Source: an uncultured Prosthecobacter sp. (GTDB lineage Bacteria > Verrucomicrobiota > Verrucomicrobiia > Verrucomicrobiales > Verrucomicrobiaceae). Taken from it: a stretch of DNA of 37,110 bases. Of this stretch, positions 23,293-32,325 are shown in pieces. How positions within the stretch are numbered: the first letter of the stretch is position 1; every line of letters starts with the position of its first letter. The notes beneath the pieces are model-generated. The model was given only the letters and a program-made list of their open reading frames with translations. It was not told where the DNA came from and did no database searches. The stretch spans positions 1 to 37,110 of the forward strand of contig CANNUR010000001.1 of NCBI GenBank assembly GCA_947523045.1, read 5' to 3'. The translations under genes were made by a program, and so were the position numbers.

Positions 23293-24309
23293 GTGTTGAA
23301 ATCCCAGTCCTTTCTCATCACCGGGGGCACCGGTTCCTTCGGTCACAAGTGTGTCTCCCGGCTGCTGGAGAATCCCGAGGTCCGCCGCGTCGTCATTTAT
23401 TCGCGCGACGAATTGAAGCAGTTCGAGATGGCGCAGCGCCTCACCGACCGGCGCATCCGCTTCTTCATTGGCGACGTGCGCGACCGCGAGCGCCTGACCC
23501 ACGCGATGGAGGGCATCGACACCGTCATTCATGCCGCCGCGCTCAAGCAGGTGCCGACCGCGGAGTACAACCCCTTCGAGTGCATCAAGACCAACGTGCT
23601 CGGTGCTGAGAACGTCATCCAGGCTTGCATGGCGGCCGGCGTGCGCAACGTCGTCGCCCTGTCGACCGACAAGGCCGCCGCGCCGATCAACCTGTATGGG
23701 GCCACCAAGCTCTGCTCCGACAAGCTCTTCATCGCCGCCAACAACGTGCGCGGTGGTCAGGACATCCGCTTCAGCGTCGTCCGCTACGGCAACGTCATGG
23801 GCTCGCGCGGTTCGGTGATCCCGTTCTTCCTGGAACGGCGCAAGACCGGCGTGCTGCCGATCACCGACACGCAGATGACCCGCTTCAACATCACCCTGGA
23901 GGAGGGGGTCGATCTGGTGATGCACGCGCTCGAGCACGCGCTCGGCGGCGAGATCTTTGTGCCGCGCATTCCCTCCTACCGCATTGGCGACGTCGCCACG
24001 GCCATCGGTCCGAAGTGCGAGCAGCCGATCGTCGGCATCCGCCCCGGCGAGAAGATCCACGAGGAGATGATCACCGAGACCGATGCCCTGCAGACGATCG
24101 AGACGGAGCGGTACTACATCATCGTGCCGATGCTGTACGGTCACACGGCGGCCAAGCTCATGGAGCGCTATGCCGCGGCCCACGGCGGCACGCCGGTGCC
24201 GGCCGGCTTCTCCTACAACTCCGGGAAGAACACCGACTGGCTGACCGTGGAGCAGATCCGCGACCTGATCCGCCAGCACGTCGATCCCGGCTTCACGGTG
24301 GAGGCATGA
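23293..24309 (+). CDS. pseB: UDP-N-acetylglucosamine 4,6-dehydratase (inverting), pseudaminic acid step 1
   Basis: An extended SDR of about 338 residues that converts UDP-GlcNAc to the 4-keto-6-deoxy-L-arabino sugar. The NADP motif is ITGGTGSFGHK at the N-terminus; the catalytic Asp-Lys pair is in LSTDKAAAP and the Tyr-x3-Lys in YGATK. KQVPTAEYNPFECIKTNVLG is typical of PseB-like dehydratases. The start is taken as GTG at 23293, just before the Rossmann strand, because upstream residues are Pro/Gly/Arg-rich and unlike the family; a TTG at 23296 or ATG at 23176 are alternatives. It is the first gene of pseBCF-GH-I; its stop overlaps the pseC start (ATGA). Confidence 0.93.
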   Translation: MLKSQSFLITGGTGSFGHKCVSRLLENPEVRRVVIYSRDELKQFEMAQRLTDRRIRFFIGDVRDRERLTHAMEGIDTVIHAAALKQVPTAEYNPFECIKTNVLGAENVIQACMAAGVRNVVALSTDKAAAPINLYGATKLCSDKLFIAANNVRGGQDIRFSVVRYGNVMGSRGSVIPFFLERRKTGVLPITDTQMTRFNITLEEGVDLVMHALEHALGGEIFVPRIPSYRIGDVATAIGPKCEQPIVGIRPGEKIHEEMITETDALQTIETERYYIIVPMLYGHTAAKLMERYAAAHGGTPVPAGFSYNSGKNTDWLTVEQIRDLIRQHVDPGFTVEA

Positions 24310-25481
24310 GCGACCCCTTTCTGCCCTACGGTCGCCAAAGCCTCGACGAGGCGGACATCGCCGCGGTGGTGGAGGTCCTGCACTCCGATTTCCTGACTCA
24401 GGGGCCGGCCGTGCCGCGCTTTGAAAAGGCGGTGGCCGGCTGGTGCGGCGCCCGCCACGGCATCGCCCTCGCCAACGGCACCGCCACCCTGCACTGCGCC
24501 TCCAAGGCGCTCGGGCTGGGGCATGGCGACCGCCTGTGGACCTCGCCGATCACCTTTGTCGCCTCGGCCAATGCCGGTCGCTACTGCGGTGCCAAGATCG
24601 ACTTTGTCGACATCGATCCCGCCACCGCCCTGATGTGTCCCGAGCGGCTGGAGGCCAAGCTGGTCCAGGCCGAGAAGGACGGCACGCTGCCGAAGATCGT
24701 CGTGCCCGTGCATTTCGCCGGTCAGTCCTGCGACATGCCGCGCCTGCATGCGCTCGGCCAAAAGTATGGCTTCAAGATCCTCGAAGACGCTGCCCATGCC
24801 CTCGGCGGTGAATTCCTCGGCGAACGCATCGGCAATGCCAAATGGTCGGACGCCGTCTCGCACAGTTTTCATCCGGTGAAGATCATCACCAGCGGTGAGG
24901 GCGGCATGATCACCACCAACGACGACGAGCTCGCCTGGCGCATCGCCACCCTGCGCACGCACGGCATCACCCGCGAGCCGGACCGGATGCAGGGCGAGTC
25001 GCATGGCCCGTGGTATTACCAGCAGTTGGAGCTTGGCTTCAACTACCGCCTGACCGACCTGCAGGCGGCGCTGGGGGCCAGCCAGATGGGCAAGCTGGAA
25101 GCCTTTGCGCGTCGCCGCCGCGAGCTGGCCGACCTGTACGATCGCGAACTCGCCGGCCTGCCGCTGCGACCGCTGGCGCGCGATCCGCGCGGCATCAGTG
25201 GCTGGCATTTGTACATGATCGTGCTCGACCTCGACGCCCTTCGCCCGCGGACGCGTCGCCAGGTCTTCGAAAGCCTGCGCGCCCAGGGCCTCGGCGTGAA
25301 TGTGCATTACATTCCGGTGCATCTGCAGCCCGACTACGCCCGGCTCGGCTTTGAGCCCGGCATGTTCCCCGAGGCCGAGCGTTATTACGAGGCCTGCATC
25401 ACCCTGCCGCTGTTCCCGGCCATGACCGATGCCGACGTGACCCGCGTGCGCGCCGCGCTTGAACAGGCGCTGGCGGCGTGA
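24306..25481 (+). CDS. pseC: UDP-4-amino-4,6-dideoxy-N-acetyl-L-altrosamine transaminase
   Basis: A 391-residue PLP-dependent aminotransferase of the DegT/DnrJ/EryC1 family, adding the 4-amino group with glutamate as the usual donor. The PLP lysine is K192 in SFHPVKIITSGEGG; the cofactor-binding LEDAAHALGGE and the early NGTATLH motif are also present. The end NVHYIPVHLQPDY is characteristic of PseC. It overlaps pseB by four bases and is followed 26 bases later by pseF, which fits the second step of pseudaminic acid synthesis. Confidence 0.95.
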   Translation: MSDPFLPYGRQSLDEADIAAVVEVLHSDFLTQGPAVPRFEKAVAGWCGARHGIALANGTATLHCASKALGLGHGDRLWTSPITFVASANAGRYCGAKIDFVDIDPATALMCPERLEAKLVQAEKDGTLPKIVVPVHFAGQSCDMPRLHALGQKYGFKILEDAAHALGGEFLGERIGNAKWSDAVSHSFHPVKIITSGEGGMITTNDDELAWRIATLRTHGITREPDRMQGESHGPWYYQQLELGFNYRLTDLQAALGASQMGKLEAFARRRRELADLYDRELAGLPLRPLARDPRGISGWHLYMIVLDLDALRPRTRRQVFESLRAQGLGVNVHYIPVHLQPDYARLGFEPGMFPEAERYYEACITLPLFPAMTDADVTRVRAALEQALAA

Positions 25482-25507
25482 CAGCTTGATTCGCACCCTC
25501 TCTTCTC

Positions 25508-26203
25508 ATGTCAGCCGTGGCCATCATCCTCGCCCGCAGCGGCAGCAAGCGCATCCCGGGCAAGAACCTGCGGTTGTTCCTCGGGCATCCGGTCATCCAC
25601 TACCCCATCCGCGCGGCGCTGGAATCCGGCTGCTTCGACGAGGTCATGGTGTCGACCGACGACGAACAGATCGCCGCGGTGGCGCGTGCGGCCGGGGCGG
25701 TGACGCCGTTCAAGCGCACGGCGGAGAACGCCAGCGACCAGGCCACCACCACCGATGCCCTGCTCGAGGTCATCGCCCAGTATCGCGCGGCGGGTCGCGA
25801 GTTTGACTTCATCTGTGGCATGTATGCCTCCGCGCCGCTCATTTCCGTGGACCACCTGCGCGCGGGCTGGGAGATCATCAAGAATGATCCCAAGGCGCAG
25901 ACGGTCATGCCGGTGATCCGCTACGGTTATCCGGTGCAGCGCGCCTTTGTTGTCGAGCAGGGACAGCTGCAGCTGATGATGCCCGAGTTCGGGTTCACCC
26001 GCTCGCAGGACCTGCCGGTGGCCTACCACGACGCCGGGCAGTGGTACTGGATGCGCGTGGCCGACTTTGAAAAGGGTCGCAAGGTGTTTGCCGACCGCTG
26101 CCTGCCACTGGAGCTTTCCGAGCTGGAGGTGCAGGACATCGACAACGAGGTCGATTGGAAACTCGCCGAACTGAAGGCACGCATTCAAAAAGGCCTGCTG
26201 TGA
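25508..26203 (+). CDS. pseF: Pseudaminate cytidylyltransferase (CMP-Pse synthase)
   Basis: A 231-residue CMP-sialic-acid-synthetase-family protein that activates pseudaminic acid with CTP, the last step. The nucleotide loop reads ILARSGSKRIPGKN at residues 7-20, followed by STDDEQIA and the AENASDQATTTD segment common to PseF. The C-terminus LSELEVQDIDNEVDW is conserved in this family. The length is typical. A CT-rich leader precedes the ATG instead of a Shine-Dalgarno site. The stop codon overlaps the GTG start of the next gene. Confidence 0.95.
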   Translation: MSAVAIILARSGSKRIPGKNLRLFLGHPVIHYPIRAALESGCFDEVMVSTDDEQIAAVARAAGAVTPFKRTAENASDQATTTDALLEVIAQYRAAGREFDFICGMYASAPLISVDHLRAGWEIIKNDPKAQTVMPVIRYGYPVQRAFVVEQGQLQLMMPEFGFTRSQDLPVAYHDAGQWYWMRVADFEKGRKVFADRCLPLELSELEVQDIDNEVDWKLAELKARIQKGLL

Positions 26204-27687
26204 AACGGCTCCTGCTCCGCGCCGACGCCTCCGCCACCATGGGCACGGGGCATGTCATGCGCTGCCTGGCCCTGGCGCAGGGCTGGCAGGACCTTGGCGG
26301 TGAGGTCGCCCTGCTCGCCGCCGAATTGCCGGAGGCGCTTGCTGAACGCTGCCGCGAGGAAGGCATCGAGGTGCGGCGGTTGCCGTCCGGGTCTGCCGAT
26401 GCGGAAATCACGGCCGTGCAGGCGGCGCAGGCCGACTGGCTCGTCGTCGATGGTTACCACTTCGAGGCCGATTACCTCGCGGCGGTGACGGGTTCGGCAA
26501 GGCGGGTGCTGCAGATCGATGATCTGGGTTTGCCGGAGCCGAGTGCGGCCGGCTTGATCCTGAACCAGAATGTGACCGCCTCGCCCGCGCTGTATCCTTG
26601 GGCCGCGGACACCGAAAACCTGCTGTTGGGCGGTCGCTACGCCCTGCTGCGCCGCGAGTTTCGTGCGCCGCGGTCGATACGGCATTTCAACGGCCCAGCC
26701 CGTCGGGTCCTGGTCAGCTTCGGCGGCAGCGATCCCTGCGATTTCACCCGTCGCGCCATCGAGGCGCTGCTGCTGTGTCCCGACCTGCAGGCGAAGGTCG
26801 TGGTCGGTGCCGCCAATCCGCGCCTGGCCGAACTGCGCGCCCTGGCCGCACCGGCGGGGGAGCGCCTTCAGGTGCTTTCGGCCGTGACGGCGATGGTGCC
26901 GCTGATGGATGAGGCGGACTTCGCCTTGAGTGCCGGTGGCAGCAGCGTGCTCGAACTCGCCGCGCGCGGGTTGCCGGCCCTGGTGGTCGCCATTGCCGAC
27001 AATCAGACCGCGATCAGCGAGGCCCTGCACACGCGCGGGCTGATGCGCAGCCTGGGCTGGCATGCGTCGGTGGATGTGGCGACCCTGGCGCAGGCGCTGA
27101 CCGCGTTCGCTGCCGATGCCAAGGCCCGCGAGGCTTTTTCGCTCGCCGCGCTCGACCTGGCCGACGGTCGCGGCGCCCTGCGCGTGGCGGAAGCGATGCT
27201 GGCGCGTTCGGCGCTGGATCTGCTGCGGCTGCGGCCGGCGACCGAGGACGATGCGCGGCTGCTGCTCGACTGGGCCAACGATCCCGCCGCGCGCGCCGCC
27301 TCGTTTCAGGGCGGTGCCATCGGCTGGGAGGAGCATGTCGCCTGGCTGGGGCGACGGCTCGCCGATCCGGACTGCCTGCTGTGGCTGGCCGAGACGCCGG
27401 CAGGCGAGCCGGCGGGGGTGGTTCGCTTCGATCTGGCGGCCGACGGCGTGGCGACGATTTCGCTCAACCTGGCGCCGGCCCAGCGCGGTCGCGGGCTGGC
27501 CTCGCCGCTGATCCTGGCGGCCTGCCAGGAGCTGCGGCGCACGCATCCGGCGGCGACGGTGCGCGCCCTCATCAAGCCGGAGAACACCGCCTCGCAGCGG
27601 GCCTTCGCGCGCGCCGGGTTTGAGCCGGTGGAGGATGTCGTTGTGGCTGGACAAGCGGCCCGTTGCATGATTCAGAGGGGGGCATGA
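26200..27687 (+). CDS. pseG: Fusion of PseG (UDP-sugar hydrolase) and PseH-like GNAT acetyltransferase
   Basis: A 495-residue two-domain protein. Residues 1-330 are PseG, a GT-B-like hydrolase that releases UDP from the diacetamido-altrose sugar: LLLRADASATMGTGHVMRC carries the catalytic His18, and SFGGSDP and SAGGSSVLELA bind the nucleotide. Residues 345-495 are a GNAT domain (RLRPATEDDARLLLDW, acetyl-CoA loop QRGRGLA, then NTASQRAFARAGFE), which would do the PseH N-acetylation that precedes PseG. This fusion explains why no separate pseH is present. GTG at 26200 overlaps the pseF stop (GTGA), implying translational coupling; the frame is open further upstream but within pseF. Confidence 0.93.
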   Translation: MKRLLLRADASATMGTGHVMRCLALAQGWQDLGGEVALLAAELPEALAERCREEGIEVRRLPSGSADAEITAVQAAQADWLVVDGYHFEADYLAAVTGSARRVLQIDDLGLPEPSAAGLILNQNVTASPALYPWAADTENLLLGGRYALLRREFRAPRSIRHFNGPARRVLVSFGGSDPCDFTRRAIEALLLCPDLQAKVVVGAANPRLAELRALAAPAGERLQVLSAVTAMVPLMDEADFALSAGGSSVLELAARGLPALVVAIADNQTAISEALHTRGLMRSLGWHASVDVATLAQALTAFAADAKAREAFSLAALDLADGRGALRVAEAMLARSALDLLRLRPATEDDARLLLDWANDPAARAASFQGGAIGWEEHVAWLGRRLADPDCLLWLAETPAGEPAGVVRFDLAADGVATISLNLAPAQRGRGLASPLILAACQELRRTHPAATVRALIKPENTASQRAFARAGFEPVEDVVVAGQAARCMIQRGA

Positions 27688-28739
27688 GCGAGCACAGCAT
27701 CCAGATTGGCGGACGCACGGTCGGCCCGGGCCGGCCCTGCTACATCATTGCCGAGATGTCGGCCAACCACGGCCAGGACCTCGAGCAGGCGCTCGCCATC
27801 GTCCGTGCCGCCGCCGAGGCGGGGGCCGATGCGGTCAAGCTGCAGACCTACACGCCCGACACCCTGACGATCGACTGCGACGCCGCCGATTTTCGCATCG
27901 GCAAGGGCACGATCTGGGAGGGGCGCAACCTCTACCAACTTTATGCCGAGGCCTTCACGCCCTGGGAATGGCAGGCCCGGCTCAAGGCCGAGGCGGAAGC
28001 GCTGGGCATGGACTGTTTCTCGACGCCCTTCGACGCCACGGCGGTCGATTTCCTCGAAGACCTCGGCGTGGTCTGCCACAAGATCGCCTCGTTTGAAATC
28101 GTCGATCTGCCCCTGATCCGGCGCATCGCCGCCACCGGCAAACCGATCATCCTGTCGACCGGCATGGCCACCCTGGCCGAGATCGAGGAGGCGGTGACGA
28201 CCGCGCGCGCGGCCGGCTGCACCCAGCTCGCCCTGCTCAAGTGCAACAGCGGGTACCCGGCGCCGCCCGAGGAGATGAACCTACGCACCATCCCGCATTT
28301 GGCGCAGGCCTTTGGCGTGCCGGCCGGCCTGTCCGATCACACCCTGGAAATCGCGGTGCCGGTCGCGGCGGTGACACTCGGCGCCTGCATCCTGGAAAAG
28401 CATTTCACCCTCGACCGCTCCGTGCCCGGGCCGGACAGCGCGTTCTCGCTCGAACCGGCCGAGTTCAAGGCCATGGTGCAGGCGGTGCGCACGGCGGAAA
28501 AGGCGCTCGGAGGCGTCCGCTACGCGCCCTCCGAACGCGAGCTGCCCAGCCGCGCCTTCCGCAAGTCGCTCTACGTCGTGCGCGCCATCGCCGAGGGCGA
28601 GGCCTTCACGGCCGACAACGTCCGCTGCATCCGTCCCGGCCATGGCCTGCACCCGCGCCACCTGGAGCAGGTGCTCGGCGCGCGGGCCCGTCGCGCCCTG
28701 GCGCGCGGCACCCCGCTGAGCCTGGCCGACCTCGCCTGA
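27684..28739 (+). CDS. pseI: Pseudaminic acid synthase
   Basis: A NeuB-family enzyme of 351 residues that condenses the 6-deoxy-altrose derivative with phosphoenolpyruvate to give pseudaminic acid. The TIM barrel begins with CYIIAEMSANHGQDL (residues 15-29), followed by AVKLQTYTPDTLT, CFSTPFDATAVDF, LLKCNSGYPAPPEEMNL and GLSDHTL. Metal and PEP-binding residues include His in EKHFTLDR. A C-terminal SAF/antifreeze-like domain covers residues 290-351 (SLYVVRAIAEGEAFT). AGAGGGGGG just before the ATG is one of the better ribosome binding sites in the window; it overlaps the preceding stop by four bases. Confidence 0.95.
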   Translation: MSEHSIQIGGRTVGPGRPCYIIAEMSANHGQDLEQALAIVRAAAEAGADAVKLQTYTPDTLTIDCDAADFRIGKGTIWEGRNLYQLYAEAFTPWEWQARLKAEAEALGMDCFSTPFDATAVDFLEDLGVVCHKIASFEIVDLPLIRRIAATGKPIILSTGMATLAEIEEAVTTARAAGCTQLALLKCNSGYPAPPEEMNLRTIPHLAQAFGVPAGLSDHTLEIAVPVAAVTLGACILEKHFTLDRSVPGPDSAFSLEPAEFKAMVQAVRTAEKALGGVRYAPSERELPSRAFRKSLYVVRAIAEGEAFTADNVRCIRPGHGLHPRHLEQVLGARARRALARGTPLSLADLA

Positions 28740-28764
28740 GGCCCCGGCGAGGTCAGGGCGGCGT

Positions 28765-28795
28765 TTGACATTGGCCGCGCTTGCCTGCAAAGAAT
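28765..28795 (+). promoter_or_regulatory. Possible promoter of the module downstream of pseI
   Basis: A perfect -35 hexamer TTGACA (28765-28770) is followed after 19 bases by AAGAAT (28790-28795), a 4/6 -10. The spacing is longer than ideal, and transcription would start almost at the ATG of the next gene, giving a leaderless or near-leaderless message. It lies in the only sizeable gap (64 bases) of the right-hand gene series. Confidence 0.3.
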
Positions 28796-28803
28796 TTCCT
28801 TTG

Positions 28804-30045
28804 ATGATCTTGAATTCCGTTTTTTCCAAACTCGCGGGTCCGCGCTTTGCATCGGCACTGGCGGGTGCTGGAGTCCATGAGGAGGTGTTGGAGCGACTGT
28901 TGCTGCCCAAGTCGGTGCGGCGTTTTTCACTGCCAGTGCGCATGGATCAGGGTCGGTTGCAGGTTTTCACCGGCTGGCGGCTGGCGTATTCCGATTGCTT
29001 TGGGCCGACCAAGGGCGGAGTGCGCTTTCATCCCGGCACCAACGAGGAGGACTTGACCCGCCTTGCCTTCCGCCTGCTGCTGAAGTGCGGTGTCAACGCC
29101 CTGCCGCACGGAGGCGCGGCCGGTGGCGTGCAGGTCGACGCCAAAACCTTGTCGCCAAGGGAATTGGAGCAACTGGCGCGAGCCTATCTGACTGCGCTGG
29201 GGGCTGAAGTTGGGCCGGATGTTGACATCCTCTCGCCCGACCTTGGCACCGATGCCAGGGTCATGGGCTGGATGGCCGATCAGTTCAATGCGATGCGCGG
29301 CGCGCGTGTGCCCGGAGCCATCAATGGCAAGCCCGTGGCGCTGGGTGGCATTCCTGGCCGGCCGGGAGCCACGGCGCGCGGGGCCTGGCAGGTATTGAGG
29401 GTTTTCCTCGAAGACCGACGGCAGTCGGCGAATGGCATGAGTTTTGCGGTTCAGGGTTACGGCAGTGCCGGGGGGCATCTGGCTAGGGTGCTGCAAAACA
29501 ACGGGCTGCGCCTCGTCGCGGCCAGTGATTCCACTGCGGGTTTGTATGGCGAGGCCGGCCTCGATGCCGAGCTGCTCTGGCAGGCGCGCGAAGCGGGTAC
29601 TGCTTTCCGCGACCTGCAATTGCCAGGGGTACAGACCATTGCACCGGCCGAGGTTCTGCTGGCAAAGGCGGATCTGGTCATTCCAGCCGCCACCGCTGGG
29701 CAGGTCACGCAGGCCATGGTGCCGCGGCTGCAATGTCGCATGATCCTGGAAATCGCCAATGGCCCGATCTGCCCAGAGGCCGAGGAGATGCTCGTGGCTC
29801 GCGGCATCGAGATCTTGCCAGATGTGGTGGCCAACGCAGGTGGGATCACCATGAGTCACTTTGAATGGGCCCAAAACCGTGGTGGTGCGCTGTGGACGGC
29901 AGAGGAGGCTGCCACCCGGCTGGATACGCGAATGATTGCCACTGCCTCCAGAATGCTCCAGGTTGCGCATGATCGGAAGGTTTCTCCTGCCGTGGCGGCG
30001 CAGTTGCTCGCTCTGGAACAACTCTCTGCCGTTCTCGCTCCCTAA
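28804..30045 (+). CDS. Glu/Leu/Phe/Val dehydrogenase homologue lacking the catalytic lysine
   Basis: A 413-residue protein with the full two-domain amino-acid dehydrogenase fold. The N-terminal substrate domain contains FGPTKGGVRFHPG and LLLKCGVNALPHGGAAGG; the C-terminal NAD domain has VQGYGSAGGHLARVL near residue 217. In clostridial glutamate dehydrogenase the key residues are K89, K113, K125 and D165. Here K70, K94 and D146 match with identical spacing, but the position of the catalytic K125 is Ala106 (GGAAGG instead of GGxKGG). The usual oxidative deamination chemistry should therefore be lost or altered. Its role may be binding, regulation, or another reaction. It begins an eight-gene series; the ATG is preferred over an upstream in-frame TTG at 28765. 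Confidence 0.85.
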   Translation: MILNSVFSKLAGPRFASALAGAGVHEEVLERLLLPKSVRRFSLPVRMDQGRLQVFTGWRLAYSDCFGPTKGGVRFHPGTNEEDLTRLAFRLLLKCGVNALPHGGAAGGVQVDAKTLSPRELEQLARAYLTALGAEVGPDVDILSPDLGTDARVMGWMADQFNAMRGARVPGAINGKPVALGGIPGRPGATARGAWQVLRVFLEDRRQSANGMSFAVQGYGSAGGHLARVLQNNGLRLVAASDSTAGLYGEAGLDAELLWQAREAGTAFRDLQLPGVQTIAPAEVLLAKADLVIPAATAGQVTQAMVPRLQCRMILEIANGPICPEAEEMLVARGIEILPDVVANAGGITMSHFEWAQNRGGALWTAEEAATRLDTRMIATASRMLQVAHDRKVSPAVAAQLLALEQLSAVLAP

Positions 30046-30054
30046 TTCTCATCC

Positions 30055-32313
30055 ATGTCGAAGTCGTTTTACCTACACACCCCGGTCACCGGTCTCGAAG
30101 ATGCTGTCACTTCCGAGCAGGGTTTGGTCATCCTGGGGCAAACCCCCGATCCCGAGGCTTTGTTGCCGATGGATCTGGCCATTTTCACCGCGCGGCTGGC
30201 CCGTAAGTTGGGGGTTAAGGATCGTGTTCCGCCCGAACAGGCTTCGCTGCCCTACGATGCGTCGCATGACAATCTGATTTTTGACGCACCGCTGGCCGGA
30301 CTGGTGACGGGCCGCAGGATGCGCTTTTTGCGCGGCTGGAAGGACTACGGCAGCTGCGTGAAATGCTTCAACGGCATCGGCTTGCTTGGAGAGCATGTGC
30401 TCAAGGAGTTGCGGCGTCTGCAGAAGGCTGCGCCCGTCGCGCTGAAGGCCGATGCCCTTGCCTTCCTGCGCTCACGCAAGACGCCCGGCGGGGAAGGGGG
30501 CAAGGCGATCTTCACCGAGGAGGCGCTGGCGGCGATCTCCGATTCAGACCTCGCGGGATTGGATCTGGAGGCTCTGGCGATTTGGAAGACTTATGCGGCA
30601 AGACCGATTGTCTGCTCCACCTCGTCGAACATGGGCATCTCCCTGCATGAGGCCCTGCGCTTCATGCAAAGCACTCGCCTGACGCTGGCAGGCAGGTCCT
30701 TCACCATCCTCAATGACGATGAGGGCTGGCTGATCATCTGGTGCCCGGATGAGCAGGCGGACTTCATGAATGCGGAGAAGACCGAGCATCTGCGTGCTCT
30801 GGAGACGGAGCAGCCACCGTTGACGGTGCTGCACACCTACATCAACCGCAAGCAGCGCGATCCCGGGGCGCTCAAGGACGCACTTGACAGCGGCGGGTAC
30901 TTTTTTCCAACCAATCCACAGAGTGCCGACGAGCTGCAAAATCTGCTCGCCAACTCCCTGGCGGATGTCGCGCGCGAGCGTCGCTGTACTACGGAAGAGT
31001 TGTTGGCGGATGAAAAGAGCCTGCAAACCCTACGCTCACTTGGCTGCGCGGTGGAGAACGGCCACGTGGTGGTGCGCGGCGGTGTTGAGGGAGGGCTGTT
31101 TGGACTCATGACGGGATACCTGGTGATGCTCGACGAGACGCTTCCGCGTGGCGACACCCAGGCCATCAGCACCTGGAATCAGGCCTCCATCGGCGCAGCC
31201 CTGGCCGCAGCCGTGCTTGCCGATCTGCAACTGCGCGATCCCGCCTGTCTGCCGGCGGCGACACGCGCGGAATTGAAGCGGGTTTTTCCCGCCATCGACG
31301 CCTTTCTGAACCGCCAGCAGCTCGGCGGGGATCTGCCGACGCGTATCCACGGTGTCTTTGATCTGGCCAACCTGCAGTCGCTTGCGCAGCTGTTGGGCGT
31401 GGTCGTTGAGCGGCATCTGTCCGGGCGTGGCACGGCCTATGTGGGGCTGGGCTCCAGTTCGTACGCAAATGGCAACCGCTGTTATGAGATCCTCAAGCAG
31501 AGCCTGCTGGGCAACGGTCCCTTCATGGGCAAGGAGACCTTTCATCCGGCCACACACACGCTCAACCCGATTGCCCAGGCGCTCATCTATGCGGATGACA
31601 TGCACCGTGCCGCCAGCCGGCCGGAGTTTGCCGGCATGAGCCTGGAGGACCGCGCGGCTTTCGTCAGCCGGCACGCGCGCAAACCCGAGCCGGCGGGTGC
31701 CGCAGCCATGGCCGGCTACCTTCTGTCCCGGCTGGATGACCGTACGCTCTCCATCGTCGAGCTGGCGGCGGTGCTGCGACTGGCCGGTTTCGACTCGGCG
31801 CTTTTCCTGGAGTTTGCCGGTTTTAACAAGGATGTGCAGGGCACCAACTGGTGGCTTCAGGAGGCCACGGAGGAGGGACCGTTCATGGAGACGCTGGCCC
31901 GTCAGTTCTTGCAGTTGCTGGACCGTGAACTCGACGAACTTTGTGCCCTTGCACGCCGTGAGCGGCGGCACAGCCGTCTGAACTACCGCCTTCGCCCACT
32001 TGATCCGCCCGCCTTTGAGGCGCTCAATCCCGCGGTCAACATCTACCTAACCGGCGACAACACGCGTCAGCCGAAGCAGCGGCTGGTGCAGGCGATCCTG
32101 CAACGCTATGAAACCACGCACGCCCAGCTCGCCCAGTGGGTGACCGAGGATCAGCAGGTGCAGAACCGCGCTCAGGAGGTGGATTTCATCACGCTGGTCA
32201 ATGTCGGCTTCAGTAGGGCCGTCTCAGCGTTGCGCTGGCTTCAGGAAAAGCTCGATGCCACCGGCAAAAGCATCCTCGCCGCGCGCATCACATCCCTGGC
32301 GCAGAAACCTTGA
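30055..32313 (+). CDS. Uncharacterised 752-residue protein
   Basis: I do not recognise this protein. It has no signal peptide or transmembrane segment and looks mostly alpha-helical, so it is probably cytoplasmic. Visible features: a pair of cysteines in GSCVKCFNGIG (about residues 98-108), WKTYAARPIVCSTSSNMGISLHEAL around 180-205, a glycine-rich VVVRGGVEGGLFGLMTGYLVMLDE around 340-362, and YVGLGSSSYANGNRCYEILKQ near 460. The C-terminal 150 residues are charged and helical (LARRERRHSRLNYRLRP and following). It lies 9 bases after the dehydrogenase homologue and 12 before the ligase gene, so the three should act together. A distant relation to a synthase or ligase cannot be excluded. Confidence 0.85.
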   Translation: MSKSFYLHTPVTGLEDAVTSEQGLVILGQTPDPEALLPMDLAIFTARLARKLGVKDRVPPEQASLPYDASHDNLIFDAPLAGLVTGRRMRFLRGWKDYGSCVKCFNGIGLLGEHVLKELRRLQKAAPVALKADALAFLRSRKTPGGEGGKAIFTEEALAAISDSDLAGLDLEALAIWKTYAARPIVCSTSSNMGISLHEALRFMQSTRLTLAGRSFTILNDDEGWLIIWCPDEQADFMNAEKTEHLRALETEQPPLTVLHTYINRKQRDPGALKDALDSGGYFFPTNPQSADELQNLLANSLADVARERRCTTEELLADEKSLQTLRSLGCAVENGHVVVRGGVEGGLFGLMTGYLVMLDETLPRGDTQAISTWNQASIGAALAAAVLADLQLRDPACLPAATRAELKRVFPAIDAFLNRQQLGGDLPTRIHGVFDLANLQSLAQLLGVVVERHLSGRGTAYVGLGSSSYANGNRCYEILKQSLLGNGPFMGKETFHPATHTLNPIAQALIYADDMHRAASRPEFAGMSLEDRAAFVSRHARKPEPAGAAAMAGYLLSRLDDRTLSIVELAAVLRLAGFDSALFLEFAGFNKDVQGTNWWLQEATEEGPFMETLARQFLQLLDRELDELCALARRERRHSRLNYRLRPLDPPAFEALNPAVNIYLTGDNTRQPKQRLVQAILQRYETTHAQLAQWVTEDQQVQNRAQEVDFITLVNVGFSRAVSALRWLQEKLDATGKSILAARITSLAQKP

Positions 32314-32325
32314 GTTCACCTGTTC

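Noticed and set aside
23158..24279. Minus-strand extension of the cytochrome lipoprotein frame across pseB
   Set aside because: The lipoprotein signal starts at 23142; everything upstream is antisense to pseB.
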